Shown here one piece after another: positions 11,800-19,281 of a stretch of 64,000 bases of DNA. The notes beneath the pieces were generated by a model. The model was given only the letters and a program-made list of their open reading frames with translations, was not told the origin of the DNA and ran no database searches. Each line of letters opens with the position of its first letter. Within the stretch, counting starts at the first letter, position 1. The position numbers were made by a program, and so were the translations under genes. Origin of the DNA: Pirellulaceae bacterium (lineage in GTDB: Bacteria; Planctomycetota; Planctomycetia; Pirellulales; Pirellulaceae); assembly GCA_022448315.1 (NCBI GenBank), contig JAKVCA010000029.1, forward strand, positions 1 to 64,000. The letters are read 5' to 3'.

Positions 11800-13122
11800 T
11801 TAGGGGATCTGGAATCCAGATCGCTGCTCCCGAGCCAGCCATCGGTTGGCGTTTTCATCTTCCGGAAAAATTTCCAACTCGGGGTCCCACGTCAGAACTC
11901 GGTCTTCCTTCATGGCAATGTTTCCAAGGTGGCATGTGCTCACGCTTCGATGCTGGCTTTCGACGTCAGAAATGGGGGTCTTTCTGGCCTCAATACAATC
12001 GAAGAAGTTCCCCATGTGGTTGATGATCGCATCGAGTTTGCCTGCCCGCTCAGGACGTTCCTGATTGTCGAAGTCGTAAAGTTTCATGTCTTCGCGGTTC
12101 AGCGGGTTCTGCTTGAGTTCCTCGACGGGCTTTCCTGAAATCGTGCCTCTGTTGACGAACAATCGACCTTGATCTCCAGTAAACATGATTCCATTTCTTC
12201 CCGTGTCGGCCACGGTCATCACAACGCCGTTGGCGTATCGGTACTTGGCATGAAAATCGACGGCAACATTAAATCCATCGTTGACCGTAGGGTATTCGGC
12301 TTTCCCTTCGATTTCGACGGGCAATGAGTCGATCGCCCATTGCGCGATGTCGAGGTGGTGGGCCCCCCAGTCGGTCATCTGTCCGCCGGAATACTCATAC
12401 CACCATCGGAAGGTGTAGTGGGAACGTTCTTCGAGGTAGGGAACGTCGGGTGTTTGCCCCTGCCAAAGGTCCCAATTGAGGTTGCCCGGTACCGTTTTGG
12501 CAGGGAAAGGTCCCCCCGTCTTGTTTTTTCCCAAGACCACATCGACCTGCTGCAGTTTTCCAATTCTTCCAGCTCGGACCATCTCGGCAGCGAGGCGAAA
12601 TCTTTGGTCACTTCGTTGCCAAGATCCAACCTGAACCACCCGTCCTGTTTCTCGAACGGCTTTGACAAGGTGTTTCCCTTCGTCCACCGTTAGCGTCAGC
12701 GGTTTTTCGCAGTAGACGTCTTTCCCCGCGCGACAAGCATCGATCACCATTTTGGTATGCCAGTGATCCGGAGTGCCAATGGTCACTGCGTCGATATCGT
12801 CGCGCGCGAGTAGATCGCGATAGTCTTCGAAATCTCTGGGGGTACTTCCGAACGCGGACTTGGCGGTGTCGCGAACGTTTTTGTCCACGTCGCACACCGC
12901 GACGACATCGCCATACATTTGCGCCTTATGGGCGATCACGCTGCCCTGATATCGGAGACCAATTGCGCCCACGCGAACGCGTTCCATTTTTGACCGACTT
13001 TTGATCAGGGTGGGCGAGGCAGATAGGCGATGGCCGGTCGCCACGGCTCCGCCGAGAGCCGCCGCCGCGGTTAGGAATTCTCTTCGTTGTGTCTGGCGAT
13101 GTTGTGTTTGACGATGTCTCAT
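11800..13122 (-). CDS. Gfo/Idh/MocA family oxidoreductase, Tat-exported
   Basis: A 440-residue NAD(P)-dependent sugar dehydrogenase-like protein. A duplicated HRQTQ element precedes the twin-arginine signal QRREFLTAAAALGGA (about residues 12-26). The Rossmann nucleotide-binding segment VRVGAIGLRYQG starts near residue 49. The EKPL motif (CEKPLTLTVDEGKHL) carries the family's conserved Lys, and WGAHHLDIAQWA holds the catalytic His region. The ATG at 13122 is chosen because the export signal then starts the protein. It leads a minus-strand run with an epimerase and a DJ-1 protein. Exported MocA proteins are a planctomycete speciality; the oxidised sugar is not identifiable. Confidence 0.93.
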   Translation of the reverse strand: MRHRQTQHRQTQRREFLTAAAALGGAVATGHRLSASPTLIKSRSKMERVRVGAIGLRYQGSVIAHKAQMYGDVVAVCDVDKNVRDTAKSAFGSTPRDFEDYRDLLARDDIDAVTIGTPDHWHTKMVIDACRAGKDVYCEKPLTLTVDEGKHLVKAVRETGRVVQVGSWQRSDQRFRLAAEMVRAGRIGKLQQVDVVLGKNKTGGPFPAKTVPGNLNWDLWQGQTPDVPYLEERSHYTFRWWYEYSGGQMTDWGAHHLDIAQWAIDSLPVEIEGKAEYPTVNDGFNVAVDFHAKYRYANGVVMTVADTGRNGIMFTGDQGRLFVNRGTISGKPVEELKQNPLNREDMKLYDFDNQERPERAGKLDAIINHMGNFFDCIEARKTPISDVESQHRSVSTCHLGNIAMKEDRVLTWDPELEIFPEDENANRWLAREQRSGFQIP

Positions 13123-13549
13123 GAGCACATGCCTCGATCCGCGAAGGAAATAAACGGCTTGTCGGCGGAGGAATCCCGGCGGCGACCAACCCATACCACC
13201 GCGCCGGGACTCCATGTTTCGCTCCAAGCGTCCCGCCCAGACGGGAGACACGAGTTTAGCGTAAATGAATTCAAGATTCCTCAACTCGGCATAACGATTC
13301 GCTGAGAAAAACCAAGGTCGATTGGAATTACTGAAGTCCGTTGACTTGAGGGTGGAACTGGAGAAGCGACTGGCCCGGCAAGGTTCGAATACTTTCCGAC
13401 CTCAATGCCGTTGATGGAGTGCTTGTGCACCATTGAAAAACTGTCTGGAACCCCTGAATACAGCGTGTTTTCACGTACTGGAGTTGTTAAAATACGCGAT
13501 CTCTCCGCCGGGTTTCGAGGCACCCACCCACTCGTTTTTTGAGGGACCC
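13123..13549. other. Divergent intergenic/promoter region
   Basis: About 430 bases separate the minus-strand MocA run from the plus-strand giant cytochrome gene, so promoters for both are expected here. An AT-rich TTGTTAAAATA segment near 13485-13495 is the most -10-like element for the plus strand. GAGGGA at 13541-13546 is the ribosome site of the downstream gene. No gene is supported. Confidence 0.4.
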
Positions 13550-16500
13550 ATGATGATCTCAGTTCCTTCGAATTTTGAACGACTCTGTCTTTTCGGCCGA
13601 ATCAGTTTTGTTGTTTGCATTCTGGCGGGTGGAAACGATTCGAGGGCTCAGGAAACCGAATCAGAGGCCTCGTTGCAGCGTCAATTGACCTCCCATGTCC
13701 TGCCCGTGTTGCGTGAGTTTTGTTTTGATTGCCACTCAGACGATCTGATTGAGGCGGAGCTTGATCTTTCGACTCTGGAAAGTCTCGCGGATGCTCGCCG
13801 TCAAGCGGAGAAACTTCGGAAGGTGGCACAAGTGGTTGAATCTCGGCAGATGCCTCCTCAGGATTCGCCGGAGGTTCCAGAAAAACAACTTGATGCCGTG
13901 GTGGGTTGGTTAAATCGGTTTCTAACCATCGAGGCTCAAACTCGCGCGGGGGATCCGGGGCCGGTGGTGTTACGGAGGCTTAGTCATGCCGAATACACCT
14001 ATTCGATTCGAGATCTGACGGGGGTGCCTTCTTTGGATCCAGCCAAGGAATTTCCGGTGGATGGTGCGGCGGGCGAGGGATTTACGAATACGGGAAATGC
14101 CTTGGTCATGTCGCCCGCTTTGGTCACCAAATATTTGGATGCTTCCAAGGCCGTCGCGAACCACATGATCCTGCTGCCGGATGGGATACGGTTCTCAAAA
14201 CATGCTTCCCGACGGGATTGGACGGATGAACAGCTTGGAAAAATCAGGCGATTTTATGCACGTTACAGCGATCAGCGGGGAGGCACTGCCGTCAATTTGC
14301 AGGGAATCCAATTCGATACCAATCAGGGTGGACGCCTCGCCGTAGGCACTTACCTTGCTGCTCTGCTTGAGACGCGTGATCGACTGAGAAGTGGTGAGGA
14401 GCTGATTTCAGATTTGGCGAGCGCACGGGGGATCCATGTGGAGTATCTCCGGAAGCTTTGGAGTTTGCTGGAAAACCATGAAAAAACTGAAGGCTCTCTT
14501 CTTGTTAATGAATTGCAGCAACGATGGGCGCGTGCTGAAGTCGAAGATCTGGCCGGACTGGTCTTATGGATCGAGCAATGGCAATCGGCCCTCTGGAGAT
14601 TCAACGCCATCGGTCAGATTGGTCGAGAGGGCGGTCCCCCAAGTTGGCAGGAGGCGCGGACGCCATTGGTGGCGAAACAGGAATTTCGGGTCCCTTTGCC
14701 CAAGCTCCAGCAAGAACAGCCGTTACGAGTGGTGTTGCAGGCACGCGGATTGGAATCGGGTGATGAAAACGGCGTCGTCGTGTGGCGAAATCCTCGGCTT
14801 GAACGCGAGGGAAGCCCTTCGGTTTCGTTGCGAGATGTTGTGGGATTGCAGCGGAAAATAGACCGGCGACGAGCCGAGGGATTAAGTCGTACCTCGGACT
14901 ATTTGCGTATCGCGAACGAAGTTACTCCAGAATCCGACCTTCAAAAGATGGCCCTCGACGCAGGTCTTGAACTTGCCCTTCTGCGTCAATGGCTGCGTTT
15001 GCTTGATGTCACCTCGGGGGGGCCGGTGCAAGTGACGGGCCACTTTGTTGAGAAGATCGAGTCGAGCGGAGATTATGACTTCATCAAGGGTTGGGGGACA
15101 ACGGCCACCCCAAGTCTGATTGCGAATTCATCGGATCAACAGGTGCGGATTCCCGGAATCGCTCGGCCGCATAGTGTCTTTGTTCATCCTTCGCCCACGT
15201 TGTTTGCTGCTGCGGGTTGGCAGAGTCCTGTATCCGGAGTCGTCAAAGTCGAAGCGGAAATTCAGGATGCCCATCCGGAATGTGGGAATGGTGTCGAATG
15301 GTGGGTTCTACATCGCACCTTCGACGGTTCGCGGATACTCAAGACGGCCCGCCTGGACGGGGCTGGGCAAGGCTCAATGGAATCTCGAGCCATTGCGGTG
15401 AAGAAGGGCGAAGTGATTGCTTTGGTTGTCGGCCCCAAAGATGGAAGTCACGCCTGTGATCTCACCCGAGTTGATTTTCGCCTTGCAGAGACTGGGGCAG
15501 AGCAACGTTCTTGGGATCTCGCATCCGACGTCTCGGATGATATTTTGTCAAGCAATCCTCAAGACGATCGTTACGGCCATCATGCGGTTTGGCATTTCTA
15601 CCGGGGTGAAATGTCGAAGTTGAAAGAAATCGAAAAGGGATCGGCAGGCGTTCCGGCAGAGTCGGTGCTTGCCGAATGGCAGCAGGAAACGAATCCTGAT
15701 CGAAAGGTGGATTGGGGACAAAAGGTGCAGTCGTTGGTGACCGGAGAGATGCCCCAAAAATCCGACTCTCCTGATGGCCTCCTGTATTCAACGATTCACG
15801 CGTTTTTCTCACCGGTCTTTGACGAGGCGCTTCTGGCCGATGTCGATCGAGATTCACGCTTTGGCCCCAGATTTGGTTTGTCAGCAGGGGGGGCGGATGC
15901 AGTGACACGCGGTCGTGGAATCCTGGAATTTCGACTACCGGGTGAACTTGCGTCCGAGGCTGAATTGGTGGTGTCTGCAGAAGTCGCGGCGGCTACGGGC
16001 GCTGTGGACCAGGAAGCAGCTGCCGTGCAATTTCAGGTGCTTGTGGATCAGGACGCAGCTCCTGAACTGAAACCGACACTTCCCGTGGTGGTTCCAGTAT
16101 CCACGGAAAGGGACCGCCAGCTCCGCTTGGCTTTTGATCATTTTCGACAATATTTTCCGGTCGCTCTTTGCTACACGAAAATCGTACCGGTGGACGAGGT
16201 GGTCACGCTGCGACTTTTCTATCGTGAAGATGAGTGGTTGAAACGCTTGATGCTCGATGCCGAAGAGGTGGCAGAGATTGACCGCATGTGGGACGAGCTG
16301 TATTACATCAGTCAAGAGCCGCTCGAACTGACGGTGGCTTTCGAGCAACTTTCTGAATTTGCGACTCAGGATCGGCCCGACATTGTGGTGGCGTTGGAAC
16401 CTCTGCGTCAGCCGATTCTTGACCGAGCAGACCAATTCAAGAAGAGAATGCAGGCCGATGAAGAGACACAGTTGCATGCAGTACTTGATCTCGCCGGCCA

Positions 16501-17698
16501 GGCGTGGCGGCAATCGGTGACGGAGTCGGACAGGAATCGTCTTCAGAATCTCTATGAGGATTTGAGAGTCTCGGAGTTAGCCCACGAAGATGCCCTCCGT
16601 TTGATGTTGGCTCGCATTCTTACATCGCCCGCATTTCTCTACCGGTTGGAGGTACCACCGTCGGGTGAGCAACCGTCGAGGGTCAGCGATGTCGAACTTG
16701 CGAATCGCTTGAGCTATTTTCTATGGTCTTCCATGCCCGATCGGGAGTTGATGGATTTAGCCCTAAAGGGTCGTCTTCAAGAGTCAGAAGTGCTTTGGAA
16801 GCAGGCTCAACGCATGATGGCAGACCGCAAGTCACGGCGTATGGCGATTCACTTTGCATGCCAGTGGCTCGGGATTCGCAACTTCGATCAACATGACGAA
16901 AAGAATGAAGGCCTCTACCCCAATTTTGTATCGCTCAGGGCCGACATGTATGAGGAGTCCATTCGTTTCTTTGAGGACATGATCCGAAACAACGGCACCA
17001 TTCTCGACCTGCTTTCTGCGGATCATGTGTTCGTCAATGATCGGTTGGCTCAATACTATGGTCTCCCGCCGGTGGATGCAGGTCAGTGGCTTCGGGTCGA
17101 GGGGGTTCAAAATCAGGGCCGTGGGGGAGTCCTCGGAATGGCCTCGGTTCTGTCGAAACAGTCAGGGGCCTCCCGAACGAGTCCGATTTTAAGGGGCAAC
17201 TGGATCTACGAAACTCTTCTGGGGCAGCAATTGCCAAGGCCGCCTGCCGATGTTCCCCAATTGCCCGAGGGGTTGCCTCAAGGTTTGTCGGCTCGCCAAA
17301 TGATCGAAGCACACAGCGCGATGCCGGCTTGTGCGAAGTGCCATGAGCGAATCGATCCGCTCGGTTTTGCGTTGGAGAACTTCGATGCCGTAGGTCGATT
17401 GAGGGAGCAGCAGGTTGATACTCGGTCCGTGTTACCGGATGGCAACAAAGTCGAGGGAATCGCTGGGCTTAGAGACTATCTTATGACTCAGAGGCGAGAA
17501 GAGGTGGTCGAACAGTTCAACCGCAAGTTATTGGGGTACGCGTTGGGACGTAGCACTCAGCTTTCTGACCAACCTTTGCTCGATACCATTTCTGCATCGC
17601 TCGAACGTTCCGGGTACCATTGGAACGATGCGATGAAACTCATTGTTTTGAGTCCCCAGTTCCGGGAAATTCGTGGGCGTGATGCTAAGGCAGAATGA
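13550..17698 (+). CDS. Giant planctomycete cytochrome protein (DUF1587/1592/1588/1585)
   Basis: A 1382-residue secreted protein. A signal peptide covers about residues 1-34 and a PSCyt1-like CFDCH heme motif lies at 58-62. A DUF1587-type block follows (RRLSHAEYTYSIRDLTG, near 145). A long central part (about 250-850) includes a WHFYRG-containing, beta-rich region. DUF1595/DUF1592 start around residue 990 (the SPAFLYRLE and ANRLSYFLWSSMPD motifs), followed by DUF1588 with a second CAKCH at residues 1261-1265 (CHERIDPLGFALENFDAVGR) and DUF1585 at the C-terminus (QFNRKLLGYALGRS). The ATG at 13550 with GAGGGA upstream is preferred over an in-frame codon at 13433. The protein is much longer than typical members (about 800-1000) because of the central insertion. 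The DUF1552 gene follows 48 bases later. An extracytoplasmic redox role is inferred only from the heme motifs. Confidence 0.9.
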   Translation: MMISVPSNFERLCLFGRISFVVCILAGGNDSRAQETESEASLQRQLTSHVLPVLREFCFDCHSDDLIEAELDLSTLESLADARRQAEKLRKVAQVVESRQMPPQDSPEVPEKQLDAVVGWLNRFLTIEAQTRAGDPGPVVLRRLSHAEYTYSIRDLTGVPSLDPAKEFPVDGAAGEGFTNTGNALVMSPALVTKYLDASKAVANHMILLPDGIRFSKHASRRDWTDEQLGKIRRFYARYSDQRGGTAVNLQGIQFDTNQGGRLAVGTYLAALLETRDRLRSGEELISDLASARGIHVEYLRKLWSLLENHEKTEGSLLVNELQQRWARAEVEDLAGLVLWIEQWQSALWRFNAIGQIGREGGPPSWQEARTPLVAKQEFRVPLPKLQQEQPLRVVLQARGLESGDENGVVVWRNPRLEREGSPSVSLRDVVGLQRKIDRRRAEGLSRTSDYLRIANEVTPESDLQKMALDAGLELALLRQWLRLLDVTSGGPVQVTGHFVEKIESSGDYDFIKGWGTTATPSLIANSSDQQVRIPGIARPHSVFVHPSPTLFAAAGWQSPVSGVVKVEAEIQDAHPECGNGVEWWVLHRTFDGSRILKTARLDGAGQGSMESRAIAVKKGEVIALVVGPKDGSHACDLTRVDFRLAETGAEQRSWDLASDVSDDILSSNPQDDRYGHHAVWHFYRGEMSKLKEIEKGSAGVPAESVLAEWQQETNPDRKVDWGQKVQSLVTGEMPQKSDSPDGLLYSTIHAFFSPVFDEALLADVDRDSRFGPRFGLSAGGADAVTRGRGILEFRLPGELASEAELVVSAEVAAATGAVDQEAAAVQFQVLVDQDAAPELKPTLPVVVPVSTERDRQLRLAFDHFRQYFPVALCYTKIVPVDEVVTLRLFYREDEWLKRLMLDAEEVAEIDRMWDELYYISQEPLELTVAFEQLSEFATQDRPDIVVALEPLRQPILDRADQFKKRMQADEETQLHAVLDLAGQAWRQSVTESDRNRLQNLYEDLRVSELAHEDALRLMLARILTSPAFLYRLEVPPSGEQPSRVSDVELANRLSYFLWSSMPDRELMDLALKGRLQESEVLWKQAQRMMADRKSRRMAIHFACQWLGIRNFDQHDEKNEGLYPNFVSLRADMYEESIRFFEDMIRNNGTILDLLSADHVFVNDRLAQYYGLPPVDAGQWLRVEGVQNQGRGGVLGMASVLSKQSGASRTSPILRGNWIYETLLGQQLPRPPADVPQLPEGLPQGLSARQMIEAHSAMPACAKCHERIDPLGFALENFDAVGRLREQQVDTRSVLPDGNKVEGIAGLRDYLMTQRREEVVEQFNRKLLGYALGRSTQLSDQPLLDTISASLERSGYHWNDAMKLIVLSPQFREIRGRDAKAE

Positions 17699-17746
17699 GA
17701 TGCCAATGTTGAATGGCTTGCCAGTTAAAAAATTGGAGGAACCAAG

Positions 17747-19051
17747 ATGAAACGTTACCAGATGTCGCGGCGTGCCTTGTTGCGTGGTTTGGGAGTTTCC
17801 ATGGCGTTACCCTGGATGGAATCCATTCGGGTATGGGGTGACGAGATTGGTGGCAGTGGCGTCTCCAGTTCCGCGCCGACGAGGATGGCTGTCCTATTCT
17901 CAGGTTGTGGATTTCATTCGAAGGAATGGTGGGCTCGAGGCCAAGGTAAGGCGATGGAACTTGGAAAGGTCCTTCAACCGCTCGAGAATTTCAAGGAACA
18001 GATGGTTTTTATTCGGGGACTCTACAACGCCGAGGCCTTGAAGGGGAATATCCACAGTTCCCAGACCGGAAACCTGCTCTCTGGCGCACCGCTGGCCAGT
18101 GGTGGTGACATCCGCTCGGGCACGAGTGTCGATCAGTTTGTGGCTCAAAGCCTGGGGACCCAAACCAAACTCCCGAGCCTGGTGCTTGGTTGTGAGAAAT
18201 CCAATCCCTCGGTCCATAAAAATTACTCAATGCTTTACAGTTCCCACATTTCGTGGAGCAGTCCGACAACTCCGACGCCTTTGGAGGTTTACCCGGCGCT
18301 TGCCTTTGATCAGCTGTTCAAGGATTCCGCTCAAAAGGGAGACCAAAGTGTCTTGGACGCAGTCTTGGAAGATGCCGGAGATGTGCGACGAAAAATTAGC
18401 CGACTGGATCAACGCAAACTTGACGAGTATTTGAATTCGGTTAGGGAAGTGGAGCAGCGGATCGAACGAGCGGGCAACCGGGGAGAATTGCAAGGGTGGC
18501 GACCCACCCTGACGAAACCGGACATGGCTCGCCCAGCAGATGGGTATCCGCAAGACATTGTGGAGCACATGCGGTTGATGAGTGATATTCTTGTCCTGGC
18601 GTTCCAAACGGACACCACACGGGTATGCACTTTGAAACTCAACAATGATCATGGAACGTTGCGATTTCCTCATTTGGGTGTCGACTACATGATTCATCAT
18701 CTGCTTTCGCACAGCGATTCGGATGACTGGTTGAAAGTGAATCAGTTTTTCCTTGAACAAGTGGCCTATATCGTGGGTCGGTTGGATCGTATTCAAGAGG
18801 GTGAGCGAACGGCCTTGGAAAACTCAATGGTGGTGCTTTGCTCGAGTATGTTGAACGGCCATCATGACGCTTCACAACTGCCCGTCGTGCTGCTTGGGGG
18901 AGGGGGTGGTAGAATTCAGGGCGGTCAAAATCTCGACTATCTCGGCAAGGATGACCGGCAGATGTGCCGCCTGTTTTTGAGCATGATGGACAAGATGGAG
19001 ATTCACGTCGACCAATTCGGTGATGCCAAAGAACCATTGCTGGAGGTCTAG
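17747..19051 (+). CDS. Tat-exported DUF1552 protein
   Basis: A 434-residue DUF1552 family protein. A twin-arginine signal (MSRRALLRGLGVSMALPWM, residues 6-24) directs export. Family features are the FSGCGFHSKEWWARG-type start, the LLSGAPLASGGDIRSGTSVDQFVA segment (about residues 108-132), the LPSLVLGCE stretch and the HHLLSHSDSDDWLKVNQFF histidine block. GGAGGA ends about 8 bases before the ATG. It lies 48 bases behind the giant DUF1592 cytochrome, the standard partner arrangement, so both are likely co-transcribed. The family has no established activity; relation to DUF1501 by context suggests an extracytoplasmic hydrolase-like or accessory role. Confidence 0.92.
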   Translation: MKRYQMSRRALLRGLGVSMALPWMESIRVWGDEIGGSGVSSSAPTRMAVLFSGCGFHSKEWWARGQGKAMELGKVLQPLENFKEQMVFIRGLYNAEALKGNIHSSQTGNLLSGAPLASGGDIRSGTSVDQFVAQSLGTQTKLPSLVLGCEKSNPSVHKNYSMLYSSHISWSSPTTPTPLEVYPALAFDQLFKDSAQKGDQSVLDAVLEDAGDVRRKISRLDQRKLDEYLNSVREVEQRIERAGNRGELQGWRPTLTKPDMARPADGYPQDIVEHMRLMSDILVLAFQTDTTRVCTLKLNNDHGTLRFPHLGVDYMIHHLLSHSDSDDWLKVNQFFLEQVAYIVGRLDRIQEGERTALENSMVVLCSSMLNGHHDASQLPVVLLGGGGGRIQGGQNLDYLGKDDRQMCRLFLSMMDKMEIHVDQFGDAKEPLLEV

Positions 19052-19281
19052 ACGTGTGGAACATCGGTCGTCGGCGAAAGAGGCCGTCGCCATGGATGAG
19101 TTTAATCAACCGTCCTTCATCTTCTTGGGCTGGTTAACTGGGGACTGAACTGTGGTCAAACCGGAAGGGATTCCCGATAGGCAGAAGTTCATGGACGTGC
19201 GATCAAGCCGAACCTTACATGAATCTCGCCTGAAAAATGAGAGGTTTTTTGTGTGCGGCTGGGTTAAACTGGGTGCGCCAC

